64,000 nt of DNA from the NCBI GenBank assembly GCA_050949885.1, contig JBMNGO010000007.1, forward strand, positions 1 through 64,000, in the 5' to 3' direction. A program made the position numbers and the translations under genes. This document shows positions 25,310-35,248 of the stretch, piece by piece (positions within the stretch are counted from its first letter, which is position 1; each line of letters opens with the position of its first letter). Source of the stretch: JBMNGO01 sp050949885. GTDB lineage: Bacteria > Bacillota > Syntrophomonadia > Syntrophomonadales > Syntrophomonadaceae. Below the pieces are notes generated by a model, which saw nothing but the letters and a program-made list of their open reading frames with translations, did no database searches and was not told the origin of the DNA.

Positions 25310-26158
25310 CTATTCTATGGTGCCAAAACCTTCTCCCAGGACTTCATGGGTATTCTGCACACTGATAAAAGCCTGGGGATCGTTCTTTTTAATAAAGTCC
25401 CGCAATTGGATGAATTCCCGACGGCTCAGTATAGTGATTATTACTTGCCGTTCCTCCCGGGTGTAAGCTCCTTGGGCCGTGTAAATAGTAGCACCGCGCT
25501 CCAATTCTTTTACAATAAAATCCTTAATAAGTTCACTTTCCCGGGCAATGATAGTCACATGTTTTTTTACCTTAAAGCCACCTATGACCGCATCTATGAC
25601 CAGACCGTATAGCAGTACCCCCAGCAGCGCATACATACCCTTTTCAAATCCAAAAGTAAATGCGGCCGTGATGGTAATAAGGAAATCAATAACAAACAGG
25701 CCTTTTCCCAGATCAAGATGATAATATTTGTGCAGGATGCGGGCGGCAATATCAGTTCCGCCGCTGGATGCATTCTGGTTGAACAATAGAGCTATTCCGG
25801 TACCTGATATCAGTACGCCAAAAATGAGTTGTATAAGAGTGTCATTACCCATGGGAGCGTTTAGAGGGTATAGTATTTCCAGACCCCAGATAATCAATGG
25901 TATTAGAATGCTGCAATAGACAGTTTTAAAGCCGAATACTGTCCCTATCATAATAAAGCCGATTAAGAGCAAGAGGATGCTCATGATAAGCACCATACTG
26001 CCCAGGGAGAATTGGGGCAGATAAGTATGCAAGACCAGGGCCAGCCCGTTTATGCCGCCAGCCGCTATTTCATTGGGGGCCAAAAAGAAATAAAAACCCG
26101 CCGCATCCAAAAAAGCTCCCAGGCTCAGCAGAAAAAAAGTTCTAAAAAACTTTATCAT
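25310..26158 (-). CDS. YitT family membrane protein (DUF161 plus DUF2179)
   Basis: A 282-residue protein with five or six transmembrane segments in the first 200 residues (DUF161, with GGINGLALVLH, NQNASSGGTDIAARIL) and a soluble C-terminal DUF2179 domain (about 205-282) with KKHVTIIARE and ITILSRREFIQLRDFIKKNDP. Family members occur in most Firmicutes, and transport has been suggested but not settled. The gene converges with the CbiT-like gene, 13 bp apart. Full length. Confidence 0.93.
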   Translation of the reverse strand: MIKFFRTFFLLSLGAFLDAAGFYFFLAPNEIAAGGINGLALVLHTYLPQFSLGSMVLIMSILLLLIGFIMIGTVFGFKTVYCSILIPLIIWGLEILYPLNAPMGNDTLIQLIFGVLISGTGIALLFNQNASSGGTDIAARILHKYYHLDLGKGLFVIDFLITITAAFTFGFEKGMYALLGVLLYGLVIDAVIGGFKVKKHVTIIARESELIKDFIVKELERGATIYTAQGAYTREERQVIITILSRREFIQLRDFIKKNDPQAFISVQNTHEVLGEGFGTIE

Positions 26159-26444
26159 AATAAAAAAACCCCTGCGTTTTTTATTTAGTATTGCACTGTC
26201 TCAGAAAAAACCATCTCCCAAGCTGGTTAAACTAATTGTCCATTATTAATACTACCGAAGTAACAACTTCTTATAAAATTATACAAGTAAATTAACTTGT
26301 AATCTAATAGGTGGCTGAGCAAAATATTATCGATACTGATAATTAAAATCATCGTTAGGAAGGCAAATGTTTTCAATGTAAGAAGGGTAATCTAGCCAAT
26401 ATAGCGAATTAGTACAAAAATTATTATTTAGGGGGTTTTCTAAA

Positions 26445-26876
26445 ATGTTGCAGGATAAGATTCTGGGTAGTTGGAAACTAGTTTCTTTTGCATACAAAGC
26501 TGAAGATGGTTCCAGCTTTTATCCCTATGGAAAAGACGCCGAGGGTATAATTATTTATGACAAAAGTGGGTACATGTCTGCCATCATTACCCGGACGGAT
26601 CGGCCTAATATGTCCACTTTGGATTTCGGCCTGCTCTCTGATGAGGAAAAGATGGCTTTGGCCAAAGGGTTTATGACATATACGGGCAAATACGAATTCG
26701 AGAACGAGAATACAGTATTACATCATATCGAAATAGGTTATTTCCCCAACTGGGTCGGCACGGTCTTTGTACGTTATGCCTCCTTCGATGAGGATAACAA
26801 CCTGGTTTTGGCCACTCCCCCCACTACTATGAGAGGAAAATCCTTTACCGGATATTTGATCTGGAAAAAGAACTAG
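26445..26876 (+). CDS. lipocalin-like domain protein
   Basis: A 143-residue protein of the lipocalin-like family (PF13924 type). The N-terminal GSWKLVSF (about 8-15) and YGKDAEGIIIYDKSGYMSA (about 27-45) are characteristic, and the C-terminus ends in the beta strand TGYLIWKK. Proteins of this kind bind small hydrophobic molecules. No signal peptide, so it is cytosolic. RBS taggggg. Stands alone, followed at once by a long perfect hairpin. Confidence 0.85.
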   Translation: MLQDKILGSWKLVSFAYKAEDGSSFYPYGKDAEGIIIYDKSGYMSAIITRTDRPNMSTLDFGLLSDEEKMALAKGFMTYTGKYEFENENTVLHHIEIGYFPNWVGTVFVRYASFDEDNNLVLATPPTTMRGKSFTGYLIWKKN

Positions 26877-26889
26877 CAACTTGGTACAA

Positions 26890-26977
26890 ACGAGGACGTT
26901 TCTTGCCTTGCATTTCTGCTGAGCAATTTCCAACATGCCAATGTTGTGCTGAAATGCAAGGCAAGAAACGTCCTCGT
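26890..26977. repeat. 88-bp hairpin with 27-bp perfect arms
   Basis: The arm from 26890 to 26916 is exactly repeated in reverse complement at 26951-26977. The loop contains further pairing (AGCA with TGCT, CAACAT with ATGTTG), so almost the whole 88 bp can fold. There is no poly-T after it. It is far longer than a normal terminator and looks like a small non-autonomous palindromic element or an extragenic repeat. Confidence 0.9.
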
Positions 26978-27081
26978 TCGCGTCGGTGCCTGGTATATTA
27001 TGGAATACGGTTTTGAAAACTAATAGGCGGTCTTACTTATGGTATGATAAAAGAAGATTTATATAGCAAGGAGGTAAACCC

Positions 27082-28407
27082 ATGCGGAAAGTGATAATAG
27101 GGCTGTGTACATTATTGGCACTTCTAATTTTTAGTATGCCGGTAGCAGCCGCGGATGTAACCTTGGATATAAACGGGCATGCATATGCACCGGCAACTGC
27201 CCCTCAGATTCAGGAAGGAACCACCATGGTGCCTTTGTACTTGATTGAAAAGATTTCTGGTGCAGATGTACACATTGCAGACCAGTCAATCACAATACAT
27301 AAGAATGATAAAACCATGGCCCTTACCCTGGGAAGTACGGAAGCTACTTTAAACGATGAAGCAATGACTTTGCCCCAGGCACCGTTTAAACTGGGAGAAG
27401 AGATTATGGTGCCGATCCGCGCAATAATGGAGGCGCTAGGGGCCACCATCGGTTGGAATGGGGAGACTTACACAGTCTTGGTAAATTTCCAGGAAAAACG
27501 TGATGGAATGACCCCAGAGGAGTTGCTGCTAAAATCCAATGAAGCCATTTTAGCCTTCAATACCTATAAGGTAAAAGGAAACCTTGACCAGTACATGCAG
27601 ATAGTCAATCCCGAAACTAAAGAAACGGAGAAGATGGAAATGGGCATGGTAATGGAAATGGCCATGCAGAATGACCCTTTACTCCTGTATGCCCAAACTT
27701 CTGCTTCTACCAACCTCCCCGACCTGGATCCCACTCTTGCCGAAGCCATGGACATGGAAATGGTGTTTAACGAGGAGGGTTTGTATACTACTATGCCCGG
27801 GCAGGGATGGGTAAGAATGAGCCTTGAGGGAATGGACATAAAGGCTCTATTGGAAGAAGCCAGCCAGGACCCCTTAAAATCCCTGCAAGATTTTACAGAT
27901 GCCGGGGTACTGTTCTGTTTTGGCAATGACAAGGAAGAGAACGGTAAATCCTACTGGGTTATCAATGTAACCATGGGGCCTGAAAGTTTTCAGAAGTATC
28001 TGGGTCAGCTAATGGAACAAATACCCCTGGTGCCGGGAGAGCCTTTGGCTGGGGAAGAAATGGCTCAAATTCTTGAGCAGGTGCTGGGTAATATGAAAGC
28101 AGATTTGTTCTATAGCATGTGGGTGGATAAAGACACTTTGCTGCCTCAATATATGGATTTTAAAATGAACGTAAATATCAATATCGAAGTTCCCGGTGCG
28201 AACCCCGGAGAGGAGCAAGTAATTGATATGGTTATGCAGCAGAGCGGGACCTATGATTATTATGGATTTGATGAACCTATTGAGGTACCAGATTTGAGCA
28301 ACGCCATAGACATAGAGGATCTGGGCAACCTGGATATTAAAACCGAGCAGGCTCCCGAACCCCAACCATCTCCTGCAGATGAGGTTGAACAGGTAATTTG
28401 GAGCTAA
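27082..28407 (+). CDS. secreted protein with copper-amine-oxidase-like stalk domain and DUF6612-like domain
   Basis: A 441-residue exported protein. The signal peptide (about 1-24, ending PVAAA) is followed by a stalk domain (about 25-138) with TTMVPLYLI and MVPIRAIMEALGATIGWNG, typical of surface proteins of Clostridia. Residues about 145-420 resemble the LolA-like DUF6612 beta fold (LLLKSNEAILAFNTYKVKGN) and are very rich in Met. The C-terminal tail is acidic and Pro-rich. RBS aaggaggtaaa. A wall-associated lipid- or lipoprotein-binding role is possible but unproven. Confidence 0.85.
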   Translation: MRKVIIGLCTLLALLIFSMPVAAADVTLDINGHAYAPATAPQIQEGTTMVPLYLIEKISGADVHIADQSITIHKNDKTMALTLGSTEATLNDEAMTLPQAPFKLGEEIMVPIRAIMEALGATIGWNGETYTVLVNFQEKRDGMTPEELLLKSNEAILAFNTYKVKGNLDQYMQIVNPETKETEKMEMGMVMEMAMQNDPLLLYAQTSASTNLPDLDPTLAEAMDMEMVFNEEGLYTTMPGQGWVRMSLEGMDIKALLEEASQDPLKSLQDFTDAGVLFCFGNDKEENGKSYWVINVTMGPESFQKYLGQLMEQIPLVPGEPLAGEEMAQILEQVLGNMKADLFYSMWVDKDTLLPQYMDFKMNVNINIEVPGANPGEEQVIDMVMQQSGTYDYYGFDEPIEVPDLSNAIDIEDLGNLDIKTEQAPEPQPSPADEVEQVIWS

Positions 28408-28470
28408 TTCCTGATCATTGATTTGTATGATATGCAAAATAATCATTAAGGCAATGATGGAATAGCATTA

Positions 28471-28507
28471 ATGGGCGGATTCTCATGGAAAAATCCGCCC
28501 ATTTTTC
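28471..28507. terminator. bidirectional terminator
   Basis: atgggcggatt (28471-28481) and aatccgcccat (28492-28502) form a perfect 11-bp stem followed by tttttc on the plus strand. It separates the convergent stalk-domain gene and leuA. Confidence 0.85.
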
Positions 28508-28519
28508 TTCCCGGTGGTT

Positions 28520-30025
28520 CTATGCCTTGATGTGTTCTGTTTTAGCTAGAGCATTGATATAAGCCTGGGCACTAGCTTCAAAGATGTCAGTGCTTATTCC
28601 CCGACCCACCACCAGAACGTTATTATGACGGATTTTGACTGTAGCATCACCCAAAGCTTCGGAACCCTGGCTTACTGATTTCAGGGAATAATCCTCCAGG
28701 TGTACGGTTTTGCCGACCATGCGATCAATAGCTTTGAAAATGGCATCAACCGGCCCATTGCCAAAGGCAGCATCGGTATGGATTTCCCCCTTTATATCTA
28801 CTGTTACTGTAGCAGAGGCAGAGGCTGCTCCATTGGTGGTAACGGAAAGGCTTACAATAGAAATACCATTTACATCGGCACCACCATTACCCATCAACAC
28901 GTGGAGATCATCATCAAATATTTCTCTTTTTTGGTCGGCCAGTTTCAAAAACTTGGCATATATTTCATCAAGGTTATCTTTAACCGAATCATACCCCAGT
29001 TCCTCGAGCCGGTGCTGCAGGGCGTGCCGTCCGGAGCGGGCGCTGAGTACTATCATGTTGCGCGGAACTCCTACCAGTTCAGGATTAATGATTTCATAGG
29101 TTTCTCTATTTTTTAAAACACCGTCCTGATGTATTCCGGAAGCATGCATAAAGGCATTAGCTCCTACAATGGCCTTATGACTGGGAACGGGTACACCGGT
29201 AATTCTTGCTACTAGGCGGCTGGTAGCGGATATTTCGCGGGTGTTTATACTCATATCAACTCCAAAAGTACTGCGATGACTGTATATGGCCATTATTACC
29301 TCTTCCAGAGAAGTATTGCCGGCTCGCTCTCCAATACCGTTAATGGCACCTTCGATTTGTCTGGCTCCGGCTCTTATTCCAGCCAGGGAATTGGCTGTGG
29401 CCATTCCCAGGTCGTTGTGACAGTGGATACTGACTATGGCCTTATGAATATTTTTCACATTATTCATAACATGAGAGATAAGGTTTTCGTATTCCCAGGG
29501 GGTAATATAACCAACCGTATCGGGTAAATTGACTACGGTGGCGCCGGCCTCAATAACCTTTTCAATAATATGGACTAAAAAGTCAGGTTCTCCGCGGGAG
29601 GCATCTTCGGCATAAAACTCAACATCACTCACATATTTTTTTGCGCGTTTTACAGCAGCAACTGCTGTTTCAACTACCTGGTCGGGTTTTAGTCTTAGCT
29701 TATTTTGCATATGAACCGGAGATACTGCTATCCCGGTGTGAATTCGGGGTTGTTCGGCGTCCCGCAAAGCCTCGGCGCAAACATCTATATCCTTTTCCAC
29801 TGCCCGGGTAAGTCCACATATGGTCACGCCTTTTATTTGCCGGGCTATGGTTTGAACTGACTCAAAATCCCCGGGAGAAGAAACCGGAAAACCCGCTTCT
29901 ATAATATCAACGCCTAGTTTTACAAGCTGGCGGCTTATGGCCAGTTTTTCATTAACATTTAACGTTATTCCTAAAGATTGTTCTCCATCCCGCAAGGTGG
30001 TATCAAAAATGTAGAGTTTTCCCAT
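28520..30025 (-). CDS. leuA: 2-isopropylmalate synthase LeuA
   Basis: Catalyses the first committed step of leucine synthesis, acetyl-CoA plus 2-ketoisovalerate to 2-isopropylmalate. It has 501 residues. The DRE-TIM barrel starts FDTTLRDGEQSLG (about 6-18) with the metal-site HCHNDLGMA (about 200-208); the C-terminal LeuA dimer/allosteric domain (about 365-495) is complete, so leucine feedback is expected. RBS aggagg. A Leu T-box precedes it. No leuBCD lie next to it in this window. Confidence 0.96.
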   Translation of the reverse strand: MGKLYIFDTTLRDGEQSLGITLNVNEKLAISRQLVKLGVDIIEAGFPVSSPGDFESVQTIARQIKGVTICGLTRAVEKDIDVCAEALRDAEQPRIHTGIAVSPVHMQNKLRLKPDQVVETAVAAVKRAKKYVSDVEFYAEDASRGEPDFLVHIIEKVIEAGATVVNLPDTVGYITPWEYENLISHVMNNVKNIHKAIVSIHCHNDLGMATANSLAGIRAGARQIEGAINGIGERAGNTSLEEVIMAIYSHRSTFGVDMSINTREISATSRLVARITGVPVPSHKAIVGANAFMHASGIHQDGVLKNRETYEIINPELVGVPRNMIVLSARSGRHALQHRLEELGYDSVKDNLDEIYAKFLKLADQKREIFDDDLHVLMGNGGADVNGISIVSLSVTTNGAASASATVTVDIKGEIHTDAAFGNGPVDAIFKAIDRMVGKTVHLEDYSLKSVSQGSEALGDATVKIRHNNVLVVGRGISTDIFEASAQAYINALAKTEHIKA

Positions 30026-30112
30026 TTAATAATCCTCCTATTAAATAATCTAATATGGTAAAAAAATGATAGGTCACTAAGGTCAGTTTCCACCTAAAAC
30101 ACCTCCTAAATA

Positions 30113-30375
30113 AAAACCCTTCATCTCATTTCTGAGACGAAGGGTTACAATCTCCGCGGTACCACTCAGGTTAGCGGCTAAGAGCCGCTCACTCAACAGG
30201 ATACGGGAATAAAGATCCGATATCCCCTTCCTTTTAACGGCGGAAGACTCCGTCCGAGCCTACTTTCAGAGATTTCAGTCGGCAACTCAAGGGAGAGTTC
30301 AGTATACCGTATCGGCCGCCTCACACCTGCCGGCGGTTCTCTGTGTCCAACGGAAACACCTACTAAGCCCTGTCA
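30113..30375 (-). promoter_or_regulatory. T-box leader, specifier reads CTC (leucine)
   Basis: Read on the minus strand it shows the specifier region actGAACTCtcccttgag, the T-box gtggtaccgcgg (30154-30165) and a terminator (aacccttcgtctca, gaaa, tgagatgaagggtt, then ttt) at about 30114-30148. The CTC codon lies at 30295-30297. Uncharged tRNA-Leu would switch on leuA, which fits the gene. Confidence 0.95.
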
Positions 30376-30399
30376 TCGTTATTTTAAAATATTGTATTT

Positions 30400-30428
30400 A
30401 TTTTACCGATCTGGAATATGAAAGTCAA
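30400..30428 (-). promoter_or_regulatory. sigma-A type promoter of the leuA leader
   Basis: On the minus strand TTGACT (30428-30423), a 17-bp spacer and TAAAAT (30405-30400), placed just before the T-box leader. Confidence 0.8.
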
Positions 30429-30563
30429 TTATTTTCCCAAACCAAACATCCCTTTTTTTCCGCTTTTTCTGCAGGGCTTGAGCTTTGGATTGTGACCAAT
30501 GCCTGCGTTTATACTGGTAATGTGTTATTATGGTGACTGTAAGAAAGTTAGGGATGCGATGAA

Positions 30564-31733
30564 ATGAATAACGGAAATATGCACCATTTGGAAGTTGATG
30601 GCAAAAAAATAATTCTCATTGGGACAGCCCATGTATCACCCAGAAGCGTTGAAGAAGTACAACAAGTCATTGAGCAAGAAAAACCCGATACCGTTTGCGT
30701 AGAATTATGTGAGTCACGATATCAGAATATTGTTAATGCCAACCGGTGGAAAGACACCACCATTACTAAAATTATAAAAGAGGGCAAGGCATTGTTGCTT
30801 TTAATCAACCTTATTTTGTCTTCTTATCAAAAAAAGCTGGCTGCACAATTTGACATAAAGCCCGGCCAGGAAATGCTGCAGGGAATACAATCGGCCGAGG
30901 CAGTAGGAGCGGATCTCTGTTTGGCTGACCGTGATCTCCAGACCACAATGATGCGTCTATGGCGCAGCATAAGCATATGGGGGAAATTTAAACTCTTGGG
31001 GCAGCTATTAATGAGCATGTTTATCACTGAAGATATGGATGAGGAAGAGATAGAAAAAATGAAGCAGGGCGATATATTAACTGCGGCCTTGGATGAATTT
31101 GGCCAATCCTTGCCTCAAATCAAAACCGTATTAATTGATGAAAGAGATCAATACTTGGCTCAAAAAATAAAAGAAGCACCCGGTAATAAAGTAGTTGCTG
31201 TACTGGGAGCCGGCCATGTTCCCGGGGTAAAAAGGGAACTGGCCAATGACCATAATCTGGAGCAGCTGCTTTACATCCCTCCCACCTCCAAGTATGTGAA
31301 AATACTGGGCTGGGTTATTCCATTGCTAATATTAGGCATTATTGCCTCTACTTTCTCGGTGAACAAAGCTGCCGGTATTGATCAAATAGTAGCATGGGTT
31401 CTTTGGAATGGTTCCCTGGCTGCCCTGGGGACTATGCTGGCTCTGGGACATCCTTTTTCTATTCTAACTGCTTTTGTAGTCTCACCCATCAGTTCATTGA
31501 GTCCCCTCTTGGCTGCCGGTTGGTTTGCCGGCCTGACTGAAGCTTTGATAAGGGAACCCAAGGTGCAGGATTTTGAAAGCATATCAGATGATATCAGCTC
31601 CTGGCGCGGGTTCTGGCGTAATAAGGTTATTCATATTCTCATGGTTGTTGCCCTAGCCAATATTGGCAGTAGTTTGGGCGCCGTGATAGGCGGTATTGAG
31701 GTAATCAGGCATTTTATTGGTACCTTTATTTAG
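30564..31733 (+). CDS. TraB/PrgY family membrane protein
   Basis: A 389-residue protein of the TraB/PrgY family, related to the enterococcal pheromone shutdown protein and the TIKI/GumN fold (possible membrane proteases). IGTAHVSPRSVEEV (about 18-31) and the conserved CVELCESRY (about 46-54) are the family landmarks, along with VLGAGHVPG (about 216-224). Four hydrophobic segments fill about 250-385. It diverges from leuA. A protease role is inferred from fold relatives only. Confidence 0.88.
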   Translation: MNNGNMHHLEVDGKKIILIGTAHVSPRSVEEVQQVIEQEKPDTVCVELCESRYQNIVNANRWKDTTITKIIKEGKALLLLINLILSSYQKKLAAQFDIKPGQEMLQGIQSAEAVGADLCLADRDLQTTMMRLWRSISIWGKFKLLGQLLMSMFITEDMDEEEIEKMKQGDILTAALDEFGQSLPQIKTVLIDERDQYLAQKIKEAPGNKVVAVLGAGHVPGVKRELANDHNLEQLLYIPPTSKYVKILGWVIPLLILGIIASTFSVNKAAGIDQIVAWVLWNGSLAALGTMLALGHPFSILTAFVVSPISSLSPLLAAGWFAGLTEALIREPKVQDFESISDDISSWRGFWRNKVIHILMVVALANIGSSLGAVIGGIEVIRHFIGTFI

Positions 31734-31927
31734 CTCTGGATGATCCAAATCTTTGACATGTGTTCCAACCAAAACGTCCTTTTTTGTTTTCACCCATGCC
31801 TGGGCTGAGGAAAAATCTGCCCTGGACTCTTTGTCAGATAATGCAGGGTTGACCTTTTTTGCTATAATAAATTCTGTATCAGCAAACAGCCCGGCTTAAT
31901 GATAGTATAGGAGGGAGTGGCGGTTAA

Positions 31928-32770
31928 ATGAAATTTGTTATATGGTTTATTATGATTCTGGGATTAGCAGTTGTAATAATTGTTACAGCCTCATACAGTT
32001 TCCAAAGCAAGGTAAAGGCTGAAGTAAAAGAACTTTTTCGCGATTATGGAGGTCCCCAGTACTCCATAGTTTCTCAAGAAGATTTGCACGGTCTACCGGC
32101 TCCTGTACAGAGATGGCTAAAAAGATCCAATGTAATCGGTAAAGAAATGGTAAAAACGGTCAGATTGACCCAAGCCGGCCAAATGCGGACCAGTGCTGAT
32201 CAAGCCTGGATGCCTTTTACTGCTCAACAGTATTTTAACGTTGAAAAACCTGGTTTTATCTGGTATGCCAGAATTAATCCAGCACCCCTTGTCCATATTG
32301 CAGGCAGGGATAAATATTATGAGGGCCAGGGTCATATGCTGATTAAGATTATGTCTTTAGCCAATGTGGCCAATGCATCAGGAAAAGAAATGAATCAGGG
32401 AGCATTGGTGAGGTACCTGGCTGAAACCATCTGGTACCCGGCCGCCGCCCTTAGTGAATATATACAATGGGAGACCATAGATGAAAACTCAGCCCGGGCA
32501 ACCATGGAATATGAGGGCACCAAGGCTTCGGGAGTTTTCACTTTTGATCTGGAGGGCAACGTAATCAGCTTTACAGCTAAAAGGTTCAGAGAAGTGAAAG
32601 GACAGTATACCTTGGATGACTGGTTTGTAAGGGCCGGTGATTATAAAGAATTCGGTGGAATAAGGATACCTTCCCGGGGTATAGTAAAGTGGCAGCTGCC
32701 GGAAGGTGATTTCGAATGGCTGCAAGTGGAGATAACCAATCTGGAATATAATAAACCGTATTATTTTTGA
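31928..32770 (+). CDS. membrane-anchored DUF6544/DUF6920-like protein
   Basis: A 280-residue protein with one N-terminal membrane anchor (about 3-22) and an extracytoplasmic beta-rich domain. The LPAPVQRWLKRS motif (about 58-69), WMPFTAQQYF and FIWYARINPAP are typical of a widespread conserved family of unknown function. RBS ggaggga. It lies between traB and a MATE transporter, on the same strand but with 146-190-bp gaps, so operon membership is doubtful. Confidence 0.75.
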   Translation: MKFVIWFIMILGLAVVIIVTASYSFQSKVKAEVKELFRDYGGPQYSIVSQEDLHGLPAPVQRWLKRSNVIGKEMVKTVRLTQAGQMRTSADQAWMPFTAQQYFNVEKPGFIWYARINPAPLVHIAGRDKYYEGQGHMLIKIMSLANVANASGKEMNQGALVRYLAETIWYPAAALSEYIQWETIDENSARATMEYEGTKASGVFTFDLEGNVISFTAKRFREVKGQYTLDDWFVRAGDYKEFGGIRIPSRGIVKWQLPEGDFEWLQVEITNLEYNKPYYF

Positions 32771-32916
32771 TAGGAACATTGCAGTTAGTTATGGGGGGTT
32801 AAGCTTTAATGCCCGCTAGCTCAAACGGAACCCTTGCATATTTAAATTACTTTAAGGTTTTCGTTCACAATATTAAACAACTGGCCAATTAACGAAAGAC
32901 TAAAGGGGTAAATATT

Positions 32917-34278
32917 TTGGACCATTCAAAGCAATTAGGAGAAGAAAAGATCACCAGACTGCTCATAAAGTTTTCGGTTCCCGCAGTTGTCGGCATGCTG
33001 GTAAATGCTTTATACAACATTGTGGACAGGATTTTTGTAGGCCGGGGAGTCGGCGATCTGGCTATCGCTGGAATTACTATCAGTTTTCCCGTTATTCTTA
33101 TTACCATGGCCTTCGCCATGCTGATAGGGATGGGTGCCACCTCTCTGATATCTTTGCGCCTGGGGGAACAAAAGAAAAAGGAAGCTGAACTGGTGATGGG
33201 TAATGCACTGGTTCTTTTGATATTGGTTACTAGTACCTTGTCAGTATGGGGATTGCTATTTCTTTATCCCCTGCTAGAGTTTCTGGGCGCCAGTGGTGAT
33301 GTGTTGCCATATGCAGCAGATTATCTGAGTATCATCCTAATAGGTACCATAATAATGGGTATTGGCCTGGGAATGAACAACTTTATCCGGGCTGAGGGAA
33401 ACCCTAAAATAGCCATGTATACCATGTTGATTGGCGCAATAATCAACATCGTCCTGGATCCCCTGTTTATTTTTGGCTTTAATATGGGAATTAGGGGAGC
33501 AGCCTTGGCCACTATTATTGCCCAGAGTATATCAGCGGTATGGGTATTACACTATTTTCTGGCCGGGGATAGCCTGCTTAAGATACGCCGGGAAAATTTA
33601 AGAATAAAGTCTTCGGTGGTGAGAAATATAATAGCTATCGGTTTTCCCATGTTTGCCTTACAGGTTACCAATAGTGTGCAACAGACTATTTTGAACAAGA
33701 GTCTGAGCATATATGGAGGGGATATCGCTGTAGCAGCCATGGGAATCCTTTTCAGTCTGGGGACATTGATAATTATGCCTATAGTAGGAATAAATCAAGG
33801 TGTTCAGCCCATTATCGGCTACAATTATGGAGCCAGGCAATTTTACCGGGTAAAAGAGGCCGTTAAATTATCTGTTTTAATAGCAACTGTGACGCTTTCA
33901 CTGGGGTTTGTTGTTACCAGGCTTTTTCCCGGCCATTTAATTGGAATGTTTAATAGCAATCCCCAACTGGTAAAAGTAGGGACCCAGGCCCTAATTGTTT
34001 TCTTCCTGTTCCTGCCGGTCATTGGTATACAGATAATTACTTCAGGCTATTTCCAGGCGGTTGGTAAACCAATACGGGCGGCTTTCTTGAGCCTTTCCCG
34101 GCAAATCCTTTTATTTATCCCGGCTTTGCTCATATTTCCGGTGTTTTGGGGATTAAACGGTATATGGTGGGCGGCCCCATTTTCTGACCTGGGATCTTCC
34201 CTTATTGCAGGACTTTGTCTTTTCTTTGAGCTAAGACGGCTGGAAATCCAACAAAAGGAATCCAGAACTTATCCCTGA
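32917..34278 (+). CDS. MATE family efflux transporter
   Basis: A 453-residue multidrug/toxin extrusion transporter with twelve membrane segments, exchanging Na+ or H+ for drugs or metabolites. The N-terminus KFSVPAVVGMLVNALYNIVD and the inter-repeat symmetry (IGFPMFALQVTNSVQQTILN near 228) identify the NorM/DinF superfamily. TTG start with aaaggggt upstream. Substrate unknown. Followed by a 10-bp hairpin. Confidence 0.94.
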   Translation: MDHSKQLGEEKITRLLIKFSVPAVVGMLVNALYNIVDRIFVGRGVGDLAIAGITISFPVILITMAFAMLIGMGATSLISLRLGEQKKKEAELVMGNALVLLILVTSTLSVWGLLFLYPLLEFLGASGDVLPYAADYLSIILIGTIIMGIGLGMNNFIRAEGNPKIAMYTMLIGAIINIVLDPLFIFGFNMGIRGAALATIIAQSISAVWVLHYFLAGDSLLKIRRENLRIKSSVVRNIIAIGFPMFALQVTNSVQQTILNKSLSIYGGDIAVAAMGILFSLGTLIIMPIVGINQGVQPIIGYNYGARQFYRVKEAVKLSVLIATVTLSLGFVVTRLFPGHLIGMFNSNPQLVKVGTQALIVFFLFLPVIGIQIITSGYFQAVGKPIRAAFLSLSRQILLFIPALLIFPVFWGLNGIWWAAPFSDLGSSLIAGLCLFFELRRLEIQQKESRTYP

Positions 34279-34291
34279 AATACAATAGAAG

Positions 34292-34318
34292 AGAGCTCCC
34301 TCGTAATAAGGGAGCTCT
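34292..34318. terminator. bidirectional terminator hairpin
   Basis: agagctccct and agggagctct form a perfect 10-bp stem with a 7-nt loop between convergent genes; poly-T is weak on both strands. Confidence 0.65.
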
Positions 34319-34333
34319 TAGCCTCATTTCCTA

Positions 34334-35107
34334 CTAATTGGTAAACCACTGAGTAACAAACAAGTAACGGCCTTCCTGATAAAAACCCAAGCCTACCTTA
34401 TTATAGCCTTGGCCCAGGATGTTGGCTCTATGACCGGAGGAATTCATAAATGCATCATGAGCACCTTTAACACTGGTATTTTTGGCAATATTTTCGCCAG
34501 CTGTACGATAGGTGATCCCTAGGCTTTTCATCATGTCGAAGGGACTGCCATAGGTGGGAGAATTATGGCTAAAGTACCCGTTTTTGGCCATATCCTGAGA
34601 TTTTAGGTACGCTCCTTCGCATAATTTTTTGTCCAAAACTAACGGAGAAAGGTTAGCTTTGGCCCTTTCAGCGTTTATGTAAGAAAGCATCTCAGCTTGC
34701 ATGGCATTGGCTTCAAAGCCTGGTGAAGGTTCCGGTTGAGGTTGGGGTTCCGGTTTTTCTGCTGGTGGTGATACTGGATCTTTAGGCTCGGGAGCCGGTT
34801 TTTTAGGAGCTGGCTTTTCCGGTGCCGGAGCTGGTTTTTCGGGAGCTGGGACCTCCTTACTGGGAGCTTTCGGTGATACTTTGTAAACCTTGATAATTGG
34901 ATAACATGAGGAGTCCCTGTTTTTTACCGTGATATTCTCCCAGGGAATGGTGTAGCACTTGTAAGCATTATCCAGCTTGGTTATACATTTGACTTGGGTT
35001 TTTTTTGCCGTTGTGTTGCTTACATTGGTGTTGCTACAGGCCTCTGCAGTCTGTACGGACGTTAGAAGCAGAAACAGAACTGTTACTATTGATAGAAATT
35101 TTTTCAT
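34334..35107 (-). CDS. secreted CAP (SCP/YkwD-like) domain protein
   Basis: A 257-residue exported protein. Signal peptide about 1-21; a Cys/Thr-rich segment about 22-75; a long Pro/Lys/Glu-rich linker about 80-135, probably for spanning or binding the wall; and a C-terminal CAP domain (about 138-257) with MLSYINAERAKANLSPL, GYFSHNSP, GENIA and SSGHRANIL. CAP proteins of this type are common in spore formers (YkwD/SafA-associated), with activity unknown. I choose ATG 35107, which follows aaggaggta; the upstream in-frame ATG 35128 includes that RBS. Confidence 0.93.
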   Translation of the reverse strand: MKKFLSIVTVLFLLLTSVQTAEACSNTNVSNTTAKKTQVKCITKLDNAYKCYTIPWENITVKNRDSSCYPIIKVYKVSPKAPSKEVPAPEKPAPAPEKPAPKKPAPEPKDPVSPPAEKPEPQPQPEPSPGFEANAMQAEMLSYINAERAKANLSPLVLDKKLCEGAYLKSQDMAKNGYFSHNSPTYGSPFDMMKSLGITYRTAGENIAKNTSVKGAHDAFMNSSGHRANILGQGYNKVGLGFYQEGRYLFVTQWFTN

Positions 35108-35248
35108 ATACCATACCTCCTTGTCCATAACATAAACTGCCTAAAATGGGAATTCCAGTAGAATATTCTTCCATTTAAATAACACGATGCACGATTAAGG
35201 AATTGTTGGTTATTAGAGTGGTTTCAGGTAAATAATAGTATTACTGGT

